A program made the position numbers and the translations under genes. A DNA stretch of 64,000 nucleotides. Source: Daphnia pulex. Lineage: Eukaryota; Arthropoda; Branchiopoda; Diplostraca; Daphniidae. The notes beneath the pieces were generated by a model that was not told the DNA's origin, made no database searches, and was given only the letters and a program-made list of their open reading frames with translations. The first letter of the stretch is position 1, and each line of letters begins with the position of its first letter. The stretch is taken from NCBI RefSeq assembly GCF_021134715.1, contig NC_060024.1, forward strand, positions 13,876,974-13,940,973, written 5' to 3'. Of the stretch, positions 20,746 through 33,828 are shown piece after piece.

Positions 20746-22045
20746 AAAGGCGCAAGTCGCCATTTTCCAAAGGGGATCCATCGACTAATAGAAACTAATA
20801 CTAAACAACGAGCTGCCTGCCCGGAAGATTATTCTCCATGCCTTTGCGAATTGACGACCAACGGGATCGAAGTCACTTGCGTCGACATTCCCGTCGCCGA
20901 TATTGCCAACGTCTTTTACCGCACCCGAAACATCGACCTCTACCAGGTCGTCCTGACGGCCTCGGCTTCCGCCACTGGGACTGTCGATTTGCCCGCCGAC
21001 CTCCTGAAAGACAAACGCGTTGAACACATTTACCTGGGCTGCCCGGCCAACGCTTCCCCCAAACTCGGCCTCACTATTGCGTCTTCGACTTTTGAATTCA
21101 CGCGGTTCAACACGACCGTCTTCGGGATTTTGAACTGCGATCTGGCCGGACAGACGGACATGCAATACCTGAACGATTTCTCAGTCCTCAACACTTTGAG
21201 AGTTGACGATTCCAATAATATCGAAGCTATTGCCACTCTGCCCACCTCGACTATGCCGGCATTGAAGAGATTGTTTATTGTCAACTGCACAGGACTGGAA
21301 AATGTCACCTTTCCCGATTTGACTCCCGCCCGGCTGGCTCGTTTGCACCTGCAAGGCAACGGGTTGACCGATGCGGCCGTCAACAGCATTTTGGTCTCCG
21401 TCGCCAGTTCCTCGTCGTCCAGTTCATTGCAGGAACTGATCCTGGCCAACGAGTACACGATGAGCAAAGTGCCCAGGATTGGCGCTTTCTCCAAATTGGG
21501 TTGGTACGACGTCAGTTCAAACGCCATTCCTTTTATCAGCCAATCCAATTTGGTTTTCAACGTACCTGTTAACTTGGTCGGCCTCAAGAATATTGGTTTG
21601 ACCGCCATCGAAGGCGGGGCTTTCTTGGGTATATTATGCATGTTCATTTTGTGTCGAAAGTTATGTAACGACATTTTCTGTATAAACTCCTATTTTTTTA
21701 TTTACAGGTAACTATGCAAATGCAGAGGTCAATTTGGAAGATAACAAACTGACAGAGTTTAGAGAGGACGTCTTCAAATCGATGCTGCAACAGATGGCCG
21801 CCCAGCCGGCCGGCTCTGGAGGCCAAGTGATCCTCACTGGAAGTAAATTTGAATCAATGTTTCTGATTTCATTCTGATAGATGTACTTAATCATAATTTT
21901 TCCATCAGATCCATTTGATTGCGGCTGTCCTCTGGCCTGGTTGATCCGCGACAATCCAGCTCTTCTGCCCAGTGTCAAGAACGGAGTTTGCGGCGGATTC
22001 TTTAGATTCGAGGACCTCAATCCTGATTCCTACGCCGACTGCTAA
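20536..22045 (+). CDS. Secreted LRR protein, luciferase non-catalytic-subunit-like, copy A
   Basis: Four exons by comparison with its two paralogues: 20536-20562, 20638-21628, 21708-21842 and 21909-22045. It resembles the LRR subunit of oplophorus luciferase, annotated in crustaceans as the non-catalytic subunit. Exon 2 encodes a hydrophobic signal segment (VLALGLLLTAVLADA), the family start CPEDYSPC, irregular LRRs and an N-glycosylation-rich body. Exons 3-4 encode the LRR C-terminal cap with CGCPLAWL and a final Cys pair. The oddity is exon 1: it has the same 9-codon length as in copy B, but codon 5 is TAA. A TAG also lies in frame immediately before exon 2. Without another start, translation could begin only at Met 20728, which would lose the signal peptide. 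The gene is therefore either newly disabled or uses an unseen first exon. Confidence 0.75.
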
Positions 22046-22747
22046 AACAAGTAGGGACCGGTCATTTATAAATTTGGCTTCCTTCTTTTCATTGACGTTA
22101 GACGTTATCCAATACTTCTATTGCATCGATGATGAAAGTTGAATAAACAATCCAGCACGTTTTCCTTCAATATTATTCATTGCCCAATAATATAGTAAAA
22201 ATCGGTGTTTTGAGTGGAGAGATAAGACGCCGTACACATAAACCATCATTTCATCATCATATAACTCTTGTTGAAATTTAAAATCAATAGAATCACCTAG
22301 ATGGATGCAGTTGTATCCCATTATTCCGTCGTAATAATCAACCAAATATTAGAGTACTTAGATAAGAATGATGATAAGCGACCGATTGACGGATGTACTT
22401 TCTTCCCTTTGGCTGACCGGCACACAAATGTCAAAATGTGACGAACTAAATCCGGCGATAACGAAAAAAGGTGAGCGAAGGCGTTGGTGGGCATTAGCTA
22501 ACGCAACGTCTGATGATGCCCAGCGGTTTGTAAATCACATTGCTGAGACGTGACACAATTGAAGCTGCTGGGCAGAAGATAAGGGCCAGTTTAGTAAGAT
22601 CTGTGCCGCATTATTGCCCAACAATAACCGCCCCAATGCGAGTGGCCGCGGTCAAAAACTTTATAATGAGCTCAATCACGCCTATGTCGTTTATAGTCAA
22701 TTGTGCTGTATCAACCTGCACACACACTCAACTTCCATAGCAGCATC

Positions 22748-24164
22748 ATGTCATCGTTCAGCAACCTTTTCCAGGTGAGTTACAAATTGAATTTGTTTAT
22801 TATCGTATTTTAAATGTTCTAATTTTTGGTTTTTATGTATTAATGGCAAAAAGGTTTTGGTGGCTGGGTTCCTCCTGACGGCCGTTGCGGCTAATCCACC
22901 CCATGTCCGGCTTGGTGGTCTCCAGCGGGCCGTCTGCCCGGAAGATTATTCGCCGTGCGTTTGCGACCTGACAGCCAACGGCCTGGAAATTTCCTGCGTG
23001 GACGTGACCGTCGCTCAAATAGTCGACGTCTTTTACCGGACGCGAACGCTGGACATTTACTCAGTTGCGCTGACGGCCACTTCGGCCACCGCCTCCATCG
23101 ACCTTCCGGCCGATCTCCTGAAGGACAAACGGGCCGAGCGCATTTACCTCAACTGCCCGGCGGCCGCCTCGCCCAAATTGGGTCTGACCATCGATCCAGC
23201 CTCTTTTGAATTCACGCGGTTCAACACGACCATTTTCGAGATTCACGACTGCGATCTGGTCGCCCAAACGAGCCTCTCCTTTCTGACTGGGTTCACCGTC
23301 CTGGACTCGCTGCGCATCGTCGACACGTTGAACGTGGCCTCCATCGCCACACTTCCGGCCAACACCTTGACGCTCCTCAAGGAGCTCTCCATCGTCCGCA
23401 GCACTGGGCTGGAGACGGCGGCCTTCCCGGACTTGACTCCCGCCCGACTGGAGCGGCTCTTCCTCAACGGCAACGCCTTGACTGACGCTGCGGCCAACGG
23501 CATTCTGATCTCGGTGGGCAGTTCTTCGTCGGCCAACACCTTGGTCGACTTTTCCTTGGCGGCCAACGCCCTGACCAAAGTGCCCAGGATCGCTTCTTTC
23601 TCCAAATTGGTTTCCTATGACGTCAGCGACAACGTCATCCCTTTCATCAGCCAATCGGCGCTCCTGTTCAGCTCCCGCGTCGTCTCCCTCAACCTCACCA
23701 ACATCGCCCTGACGGCCATCGAAGGCGGCGCTTTCTCAGGTAATAGCCGCTAACAAAAACAGTTCGCCAATCAAATTCTATTAGCTAACTCGATTTGATT
23801 GAATTAGGTGACTTTACTTTCGCCCAAGTCGAAGTGGAGGGCAACAAATTGACGGAATTCAGAGCGGATGTCTTCAAATCGATGCTGCAACAGATGGCCG
23901 CCCAACCGGCCGGCTCTGGAGGCCAAGTCGTCGTCACTGGAAGTAATAATAATCAAATTTGAAATTCTTTTAATTCAATTCTCTTTTGAATGAGTAGTTA
24001 TTCATCGTTTGGTTTTTCTTTCAGATAATTTTGATTGCGGCTGTCCTCTGGCCTGGCTGATCCGCGACAACGCCTTTCTCATCCCCAGCGTCAAGAACGG
24101 AGTGTGCGGCGGATTCTTTAGATTCGAGGATCTCAATCCCGATTCGTACGCCGACTGTCCTTAA
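22748..24164 (+). CDS. Secreted LRR protein, luciferase non-catalytic-subunit-like, copy B
   Basis: Exons 22748-22774, 22854-23739, 23808-23942 and 24025-24164 give 395 residues. The signal peptide spans the first junction (MSSFSNLFQ then VLVAGFLLTAVAA). The family start CPEDYSPCVC follows, then a conserved VFYRTR segment, six or so irregular LRRs with LxxLxL and NxLT patterns, and a C-terminal cap CGCPLAWLIRDN...CGG...DC whose cysteines would form disulphides. The family is extracellular, and the LRR subunit does not itself carry out the luciferase reaction. Whether this protein partners an enzyme in this animal is unknown. Exons 3 and 4 are nearly identical in nucleotides to those of copy A, although exon 2 has diverged. 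Confidence 0.85.
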
Positions 24165-25323
24165 GTCACTTCATTCCAGACCTGATGCGCCCAAACCCAA
24201 CTATTATTCAAATTGTATTACTACCTTATTAAAATAGAAAAGAAACGAATGTTATTATTAATTCCCTTTTTTCACGTTTATCTTATTTCATTTTTGGGTG
24301 TTGCCAATTGAGTTTAATAAGCCAAAAGTGAATAAACTTGTTGTGCAGTGCCCAACATAATTAAGTTTGACTTGAATAAAGAAATGAGTAAAATGAAATT
24401 TCAAACGATGTGCGAAAGAAAATGAATTGGGAGATAATTCAATAATAGTCGGTTTCCGCCTTCTTCTTATAATTAGTGGCTGGTAAAAATGTCACACGTT
24501 ACGTCATTTTTGAGATTTGGTCCGCGGCCAAAAGTCTAAAAGTCGGCCGTTCATATAATTATTGGCTGTTGTTAACCAATCCGACAGTCGATAAAGGCGC
24601 ACGTGCAATCAGCTTATCGTCCTGGAATGTCGCCCCCCAGTGTAATGGACGCTGCTGGCCTACATCCGTTGGCAATCGAAACTGGACAAACAATTGATTT
24701 CCCACATTGCGACAGCAGCAGCACAGAGAAATATAATGAAATCCGAGGGGAATTACAAACGTCACTCATCAACCGCACTCAACTCATAGTTGACAAGATA
24801 AGAAATAACCATAAGACACAGCCGCGTATTATATAACTCAATAGCACAGCGCTTGGATTACCTGTAGAAAAGAATTCCCCTCTAATCTCTCCTTTAAGTC
24901 AATACAGCAACAACGAATTCAAATTCCCCCAGCATATTAGTTATTTCTTGTTTGTTGATCTGCATACAGCTCAACAATTGTGCCCGACGACACCGCATCA
25001 AATGTGACAACAACAAATAACACTTGTACTTATTATTATGTCACTACTGCGCGTTTGAGTCAAAATTTGAATACGAAATTCCCCCAACAACAACACCAGC
25101 ATCCCAATGGTGGTGTAATATCCGTGTTATTGTACCTCGGCGTGATGGCGGGACTATTTCATTGCAGATAACGTTCAATCTGGATGGGTGAGCCTCTAAT
25201 AAGCCACGAATGTTATCGATGTGTTGTTGTTGTCATGAAATCACTTCCAAAGTTGTCGTCCCATTACCATAAACGCACTGGCGCGTGTGTATAGCCACTG
25301 CTATCAGCGAATTCATTTCCGAA

Positions 25324-26756
25324 ATGCCATCATCATTTAAATTCATGTTTCAGGTGAGACTTGATTCAATATTCGTATTGCAATTACACCCCATTCACAT
25401 TCTTTTCTGTATACCCAAAAAAGGTTGTTGCTGCCCTCTGGGGTCTATCGGCGACAGTTTTAGCAACGACTAAACACAATGACGTAAGGACGGAATTACC
25501 ATCATTTTCATCCTGGAATGAAACTTTACTCCAGCAACGGTCTGTCTGCCCGGAAGACTATTCCCCTTGCATTTGCGATTTAACCGCTTACGGGCTGGAA
25601 GTCACCTGCACAGACGTGTCCGTCCAGGACATCCAGGACGTCTTCTTCCGCACTCAAACCTTTCGACTCTATTTGGTCATGTTGTCTCCATCCTTTAATC
25701 CGGATCCTGCAGGATCCTCCATCAATTTGCCCGCCGATCTTTTACAGGACAAACGAGCCGAAAACATTTTCCTCATTTGCCCACCCAACGCCTCGCCCAG
25801 CATCGGACTGACGATCGATCCGGCGGCCTTTGAATTCACGCGGTTCAACACGTCCGTCTTTGGCATATTCAACTGCGATCTGGCCGGACAGACGGACATG
25901 CAATTCCTGACGGACTTTTCGGTGCTCAATACCCTCCGCTTCGAGAACACGTTGAATCTTCAAGTTATTGAAAGTCTGCCCAGTTTGCCGGCCCTCAAGA
26001 AGCTCATCATTTCCGGCTGCACTGGGCTGGAAACGGCGGCCTTTCCTGATTTGACTCCCGCTGGGTTGCAGCGGCTCTACCTCAACGGTAACGGATTGAG
26101 CGACGAAACGGCCAACGGCATTTTGGTGTCGGTGGGCAGTTCGTCGTCGGCCAGCTCCTTGCAGGAGCTGATCCTGGCCAACGACGGACTCACCCGAATC
26201 CCGCGCATCGGCTCATTTTCCAAATTGTCCGTCTACGACGTCAGTTACAACGTCGTGCCGTTCATGAGCCAATTGACTTTGGACTTTGGTGCCGTCGTGA
26301 CTCTCGTCAGTCTCAAAAGTAATTCACTAACAGCCATCGAAGGCGGTGCATTTCAAGGTATTTAAGTTCAAATACAAATTGATTAATTTCTACTGGTATG
26401 AATTAATTATTTTTAAAAAGGCGATTTCACTTATGCCCAAGTCAATTTGGAGAATAACAATTTGAGCGAATTCCGATCGGACGTTTTCCTGTCGATGCTC
26501 CAACAGATGGCGACGCCATCCAGCGGATCAGGCGGCCAAGTTCTCGTGACCGGAAGTAATTTATCATCATTTTCAAACAAATGACATTCTATTTCACGCT
26601 CTGTGTTTTATTACAGATCCTTTTAAATGCGATTGCGGTTTGGCTTGGCTGATCCGCGACAATCCAGCTCTCATCCCCAGTGTCAGGAACGGAGTTTGCG
26701 GCGGATTCTTCCGGTTCGAGGATCTGAGTCCCGATTCGTTTACCAATTGCTTGTAA
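25324..26756 (+). CDS. Secreted LRR protein, luciferase non-catalytic-subunit-like, copy C
   Basis: Exons 25324-25353, 25424-26357, 26421-26555 and 26617-26756 give 412 residues. The signal peptide is MPSSFKFMFQ plus VVAALWGLSATVLA. A ~30-residue linker precedes the family start CPEDYSPCIC. It shares the VFFRTQ segment, the LRR body and the C-terminal cap (CDCGLAWLIRDN) with copies A and B. Splice positions and phases are conserved across all three, so they arose by tandem duplication of a whole gene. Its extra codon in exon 1 and diverged exon 3 make it the most distant of the trio. Confidence 0.85.
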
Positions 26757-28601
26757 TATCGTCCATCAAAAGTAAATAAAATAAGTTGATTCTTTGTTAA
26801 AATCGTTAAAATAAAAAAGACAAAAGAAAAACAAAAATTCTTCTTCTCGTCATAATAATTAACCCGCAGGTGCTATGCCCCCCTTTTTCCGGCCTCTAAT
26901 GTTTTGTTGGGTATTACATAAGGTCACGGTCACACAGCCTTTTTTTTAATTTTATTTTCTGCGCCGTGAAATCTTTTTGTTGCCATTTCATCCTCTGCTC
27001 TCACGTCGTTATAAGCGCCACTCACGTTCCTGTGTAATTTAGTCCCATTCATTGTTGTACAAGTTCGTGAACTCCATTTAGACGGAATTAGACGCTCGAC
27101 TTTTAATTGTTCGTTTAAATTTCGGTGGGGTCGACACTCCAAAGGTTTATTGCTCGGCCACGTTGGGTTGTAAAAATGTCACGTTGATTTATTATTGACT
27201 GCGCAGTTACTAAGCAAAAGGTGGTCAATAAAAAAGGGAAACGGTTTGATCCGTCGACAGATGTTTGTTGTTATCAGATTTTCCACGACAGTGGCGATTA
27301 AAATCTAAAGGGAATTCTCATTTCAACGTCGATTTCAAATAATAAGAAGATGATGACCCCGAAAGAAATAACGACTGAAATCCGTCGCTGGGTTTTCCAG
27401 CAAGTCCAAAAATACCCAATGCCTCATTATTATATAACATAGAGCCCCGAGGGGAGAGCGACTCTCTATTCATATTTTAAACTCAAATTCCCATTTCTCA
27501 GACCCCATTTCAAATTTCCAATTTTATATTCCGTTTATAGGAAGTCGACTATGTATAAGTTTCACTTCCTGTTTTTGTCACTTTGATTTGTTGATCGATT
27601 GAATTTCAAATGACCCGCCTGCTGAGCACTGCTGGATAAATAATTATGTCTAAATTCAATTTTATCAGAGAATGAGGCCACATCACAGGCTGCTGTGTAA
27701 AATATCCGGGTTGTTCAGACTCACATCTTCCCTTCATCATCTCGTCATTAGTTTTATTGTATGCCGACTCACGCTCACTTTCTCCGGTAGCAAATTGTAT
27801 TGAAATTTGGGGGAAATTCAATCAGTCCAATTCAATAGCCAAATCTCCATCAATGTTAATGCCATAACAAACTATACCGCAGCACCTTTTCATTGTTGGC
27901 GAAACTAACCGTCCCCCTCACATTGAATTTGGAGGTAAGGTACGTTAATTCCGCCCCACAGACAGGTGTCAAAACAAAAGGTGGGTGTCATTCAGCAGTT
28001 GGTGGGCTCTACTCAAACAACTGCAGCAACAGCCATGTTTGAGTTTTTACCACAGCTCTTGTAAAACTACCATTTGACTTATTACTAGTCGGTACACGTG
28101 TATTACAGTCTGTCCGTCGTCGCCTTAGTCCTGTATCCGCCGGTTGCTTATTCACGTGATACAACAACACAACAAAGTCGCTTTCGTCCGCGTGAGTGTC
28201 ATTAAAAAAATTAGTTGGGGGAAATATAGTGTGTAGAGGGGTTGCTGAACCGCCGGGATAATATGAACGACTCGCCAAGGTTATCTCGGTAAAATGTATT
28301 CCCGTTGTTTGATATAGGCGCCGCTTTTGAAATCGCTCGAGGGTCCCCCCCTTCGGAATAGTCAAATAGTTTTTTTTTTCTTTTCCCAACGTCATCACGG
28401 CGACGACCCGCCTCTATACTCCGTCCATAACAACAACCCCAAAATAAAAAAGAAAAACCCACATTTTTCTTCTTTTCTCTGCTCATTTGAAAACTTGTCT
28501 GTTGTTGTGCTGGTTCACGTTTTCCCGACCGGGAGAGTTCAAAAACAACATTCGCCACTTTTGTTCCATTTTCGTTTCGTTTGGGCTGGTGGTCAGTCAG
28601 G
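26757..28601. other. Intergenic region upstream of the ACE gene
   Basis: 1.8 kb with no convincing gene. The open frames present on both strands show no family character. The last few hundred bases are the promoter and 5' UTR of the ACE gene. No TATA box was recognised. Confidence 0.5.
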
Positions 28602-31559
28602 ATGCGTTGGCTTGCGTTCGTCGTGTTCGTGATTTGTTGCTGTGCCGATTTCAATGACGCCCAGGATGTTTCGTCCCACCCGGACCAACTGTAAGTTGAA
28701 TGAATTTAATTTATTTGAAAATAACCGAATAATGGGCGACGACATAATTTTCCCGTTGTGAAAGGACCGGCGGCTATGAGGCCGGTGCTGAGCCCCGGTG
28801 GAAGAGGTCGATCGTGCAAGATGAGGCCCATGCCCGCGAGTACCTGTCAACTCACGACGTGAAATCCTCCGACATGTGTTACAAATCCAACATTGCCGAG
28901 TGGCAATACGCCTCGGACATAACCGACGAGAACCAACGACTTAAAGTTGGTCTTTAATTCATTTAACGAATCCCGACAGTCTGATTTAATTTCTTCTTGA
29001 TGGCAAATGTGTCCAGTTGGAGCAGAGTTTGGTGGCCGCTCGTTTCGAGAAAGAAGCCTGGAAGAACATTACCAGTTTCAATTGGGAGCCCTTCACTGAC
29101 CCCGATTTGAAACGCAAATTCAAACTCTTGTCCGTTTTGGGCCCGTCTGCCCTGCCAGAGGACAAACTCACGCAGGTGAAAAATTGACATCACGAGCCAT
29201 GAACGTGATTGGCGAGGTCTGAATTCTTAATTTTGTTTTTACTAGTACCGCAAATCAATTGACGCCATGGAGAAGATTTACAGCACGGCCAAAATCTGTT
29301 CCTTCGCCAATCCGGGCGATTGCGGAATGAATCTCGACCCGGGTATACATAACTTATTATTAAAGAACAATTACAGTGGAGCACGCGGCGATTATACAAT
29401 CCGCACTTTCCCTTATTTGTTCTCAAATAGAAATTACGGAGAAAATGAGCAAAAGTCGCAACTTTGACGAGTTGAAACACGTTTGGCAACAGTGGCACGA
29501 ACAGAGCGGCGGCAAAATGCGTCAGCATTACGAGAAATTCGTCCAACTCAGCAACGAAGCCGCTCAGATGAACAGTTGAATCACTTTTCAAATGCCATTT
29601 GCTAATATTGTCGTCAATGTTTTTATTAATTTACTTTTTGATTACAAGATTTCAGCGACACGGGAGCTTATTGGCTGCGTAATTACGAGTCAGACACGTT
29701 CAAGGAAGATATCGAGGGCCTGTGGCAGACCATCAAACCGTTTTACCTTCAACTTCACGCCTACGTCCGGGCTAAACTGCGGGCCCATTACGGCGAAGAC
29801 AAGGTGCCCAAGGATCAGCCCATACCTGCCCATCTCCTGGGCAACATGTGGGCCCAAACGTGGGGCAATATCGACGATTTGGTCACGCCCTATCCAGGGA
29901 AAACTTCCATCGATGTCACTCCTGAAATGTTGAAGCAAGTAAGAATTGTCCTCGTTGAATATTCATGGGATAGCAAAGCTACAAAACTTTGTTTTTCACT
30001 TAGGGCTACACCCCAAAGAAAATGTTTGAAATGTCGGAGGAATTCTTCACCTCGATGGGTTTGCTGCCGACTCCGCCGGAATTTTGGAGCGGATCCATCA
30101 TCGAGAAACTGGTGGGTAAGGAGATGGTGTGTCACGCTTCTGCTTGGGATTTTTGCAACGGCAAGGATTTCAGGATCAAGCAATGCACCAAAGTCAACAT
30201 GGAGGATTTTATTACCGTCCATCACGAAATGGGACACATCCAGTACTTTTTACAGTACAAAAATCTGCCGCTAGTCTACCGGGAAGGGGCTAATTCAGGT
30301 ACCATTTTCTCATTTTCATATAGATTTCTCATATTATCTAGAATGAATTGAATTTTCTAATTAATTATTGGACAGGTTTTCACGAAGCTGTTGGCGATTC
30401 TCTAGCCCTCTCTGTCCAGACCACCAAACAGTAAGATTTGATCCAATTGTCTCAAATTGACCAATTAATGATATTCAAATTGCGTCAACTATTATTATAC
30501 AGTCTGAAGGAAATTGGATTGTTGGACAAATCAACGCCGACCGATGACGAGGCGACCATCAATTACCTGTTGTCGACAGCATTGGATAAAATCGCCTTTT
30601 TCCCGTTTGCCTACATCATGGACAAGTGGCGATGGGACGTGTTTGACGGGTCCGTGACATCGGCCGATTACAATTGCCATTGGTGGAAACTTCGGTTCGT
30701 TCAAATTATTATTTCTTTGCTATTGTTTCTTATTTTGAATTTGAATCAAACATTATTGAATCAAGTGAGGAGTACCAAGGCATCAGATCGCCAGTTACAA
30801 GATCTGAAGTGGATTTCGATCCCGGAGCCAAATATCACATTGCAGCCAACGTTGAATACATCCGGTATGAAGTTATGCAATTATTTATTAGATTTAGGTT
30901 CAAATTATTAACTTTGTTTTTGTGAAGGTATTTTGTGAGTTTCGTCATCCAGTTTCAGTTTTACAAATCCATGTGCGTGACAGCCGGACAATATGATCCG
31001 CACAATCCATCCCAACCACTTCACGAGTGCGACTTTTACAGGAACAAGGAAGCCGGGGCAAAATTGGGGTACTAACAATTATTTTTAATAATTCCTTTTA
31101 TACAACTATATAAGTCACTTCAAATTAATTTACAAAATATACATAAGGGCAATGTTGGCTATGGGATCTTCGCGACCCTGGCCGGAAGCGATGCGAGCCG
31201 TCACTGGACAAGATCGCATGGACGCCAACGCCTTTCGTGAATATTTCAAGCCCCTGGAGGTGTGGCTGATTGCCAAGAACAAGGAACTCGGTGAACCTGT
31301 CGGATGGAATTCAGGTCAGTTCTTATTTCTTCCAGTTTGGTTATGATAATTGAGTTGAATGTGTTACTCAAAGAAATGTGTGTGTTCTTGATTAGGTGGA
31401 CTAAATTGCCAGAAAAACCCTCCGCCCACTTCAACCACCCATCATCCGCCACCCATGACCCAACCAGTCGGTCCTCAATCTGGCGGCCAAACTGTTTTCT
31501 TGCCTCATTGCGCCTGGATTTTAGTCGCCTTTTATTCCCTCCTCAATCTCGTTGTCTAA
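28602..31559 (+). CDS. Angiotensin-converting enzyme-like peptidase M2
   Basis: A zinc dipeptidyl carboxypeptidase. Thirteen exons (first 28602-28690, last 31396-31559) join in frame to 690 residues. A signal peptide ([17 protein letters not shown]) is followed by a single M2 domain. The active site HHEMGH is complete at 30222-30239, and the third zinc ligand lies in HEAVGD, encoded across the next exon junction. The usual SDTGAYW, NMWAQTW and GANSGFHE blocks are present. The last exon adds a Pro/Thr-rich stretch and a hydrophobic end ([16 protein letters not shown]). This fits a GPI-anchor signal or membrane anchor, unlike the soluble single-domain insect Ance. Roles in peptide hormone processing are known for the family. 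Confidence 0.92.
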
Positions 31560-32037
31560 AAAAGAGTAAATTTTCTATATTTGTTTTCATTCTCGAAAAT
31601 GAGAGCTGTAGTTACGTCGATTAGTTTTATTTTTCTCTTTTCAAGTATTTTGCAAAGTAATGGCAAGTGGCTGTTTTTTGGATCATACAACGAATACAGT
31701 CAGTTACAGCGAAGCCTATCTGTTTTAATTTGTTCATAACACATTTGACTATAACATTTTTTATTCACAGTCAATCGAATAGGTCTTTTGCCAAAGTCCC
31801 TTGAATTTACACAGTATGTGGTATGTAATCTAAAAATACAGGTGTATTCATAATCCAAATGATTCATCTACAGGCAATTAAAAAAAGCTTTAACTCTTTG
31901 AAGAAGAATAACTGAGGGGTGTCCAAAAGGGAGAGGAACTATAAAAAAGATTATTTGAGCTCAAAATTGTGCAGCAGTCAGCAGAAACTACGAATCTACG
32001 TAGTAAGGCGAGGTCAGTCAAATGAGAAGGAACTTAT
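31560..32037. other. Intergenic between convergent genes
   Basis: Contains the 3' UTR of the ACE gene and, on the other strand, that of the Reeler-domain gene ending at 32038. No further gene is seen. Confidence 0.5.
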
Positions 32038-33117
32038 TTATATAGATTCGAGGGTGGAATATTTCTTGGCACGGGCAGCCAGGATCAATTTGGCTAGAAC
32101 CGCACAAGTGAATCCAACAATAAACAAACTGCAGATGGCCCACAGACTGATGTACTCGCGTGATTCCAGATAGGCCACTTGTTCGATTAATTTCCCTTCC
32201 AAGACGTCATTCTACAATGAATCAGATAAAATAAGTCAATTGCTAAATTTTGTCAAAGTTAAACGTTCGTATACTTGGATTAAAACAGTATTGTCATCAT
32301 CGGTGTCGCTTTCCTCATCCGCAACTGCTGCTGCCAACCTGACACGAACAGGGGCAGAGACTTGATTCATCCAAAAGAGCTTTTTGGACGCCACATAAGT
32401 TGTCCTATTGAAAAGCAACAAAAATACTTATATTTGTTGAACAATAATGAACTGAGTTTGTTTACTTGAAAATCACGTCGCCTTCAAAGTCCTCTGGAGG
32501 AGTCCAAGTCAAGTGGACAATGCTCTTGTGAGATTTGCTTGAATGTGTGGCTGCATTCTGAATTGGAAATGATTACATCAGAAATTTCAACAGAAATTCA
32601 AATGGTTATACCTGCTGCATGCCATGACAGTTGATAGTGTGGGAATCACTGCTTACTTGAAATGTTCCTAGTGCTACTGCATTTTCTGAAGGCACTTCAA
32701 ATGCCATTATCATGTAGCCTGCAAATAAATAAATTGAATGGTTTAGATTAAATTAACAATCTATTTTTAAATGTTTATCACACCTTTGAAAGAGTCGGTA
32801 GTATTTTCTGATGATGAACTTGAGCCGCTTGATGAACCAGACAGCATTCCCAAGTTGTGGAGGGCAATCCTCACACTTGAATTTGAGAAAATCTCAGTCT
32901 AAGAAAACAAACTAATGTAATCCTCATCTGTATCTTTATATGATTTCTAATCGACTAGTACCTGATATGGTCGTGTTTCAAAAGGACAAGCTGAAGTCTG
33001 CGGATGATGTTTGTGCAACGGAAACATGGTGTTGCAAGCTGTAGTAGGGGCTCCATGGGGGTGTCCGGTTACTTGACCGGCGATCAATGCCATCATTATT
33101 ACTAATAGACCTTGCAT
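32038..33117 (-). CDS. Reeler-domain membrane protein (minus partner)
   Basis: About six exons. The first is 33117-32962, and the stop is at 32040-32038. The protein has a signal peptide (MQGLLVIMMALIAGQVTG), then a Reeler domain opening with HPHGAPTTACNTMFP and ending in TWTPPEDFEGDVIFK. This is the fold of the N-terminal domain of reelin and of insect defence proteins. A Ser-rich loop lies inside the domain. An acidic linker is followed by a single C-terminal transmembrane segment (ISLWAICSLFIVGFTCAVL) and a short basic tail, giving type I topology. There is no DOMON or cytochrome b561 part, so it is not a full ferric-chelate reductase 1. I chose the ATG just before the signal peptide rather than the longer open frame. 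Confidence 0.8.
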
Positions 33118-33762
33118 CTTCTTTTTAAAAAATCTTAACCGATTGTCAAACGTTTTAGAAGATGCTACAACGGAGACCCCTAAAGTTGCTTGAAACACCA
33201 CCCCCGTCACACAGTTAGATCTGAGTATTTATATAAGTTTTATATAAGACAAGAGTCTCGGAAAAACAGCTCGATGGCCTTTTCTTGCTATCACAGTGGA
33301 CTTTAGATTGAACGTTAGACGCGGTCACAAAACGTGAACGTGACCCAACTCATAACAATATAGCAGACGAAAAAGTGATTAGTTTCCGCAAACAAATGAA
33401 CGTCGTTGTGCGTCGAACCGCAATTTTCAAAATAATATCTAAAAACCAAAATAAAGTAAAATTACGATTGAAATTTTTCATGTAGATTGGAAATTCAAGA
33501 AACTTTTAAAAAAATACATCGAAATGTTTAACGTTGAAGCAGCTTCCAGTCCTTAACTTGAATGATTTAAAGTTAATGCGAATGCTGTGAGGGGGAAAGG
33601 TTATAATAAACAAAAGGGATGGCGGGGTTTAAAGACGTTCGACCTTGTAGATGAAAAAAGGAAAAATCTCGATTTCCCGTGTGTTGAAATGAAAGGTGCG
33701 GAGACAGAGATATTCATCTGTCCCTCCCATTTTTTACCCTCCCCCTGGAAGTTGGGGCCAAG

Positions 33763-33769
33763 GTATAAA
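33763..33769 (+). promoter_or_regulatory. TATA box of the plus-strand Reeler gene
   Basis: TATAAAA lies 66 nt upstream of the chosen ATG, giving a start site about 30 nt downstream and a short 5' UTR. This supports the first exon choice at 33829. Confidence 0.6.
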
Positions 33770-33828
33770 AACCCAGGTAACACGACTGTTAATTGTGCTA
33801 GTCTTTCGTCGATCTTCTCTCTGTTACA

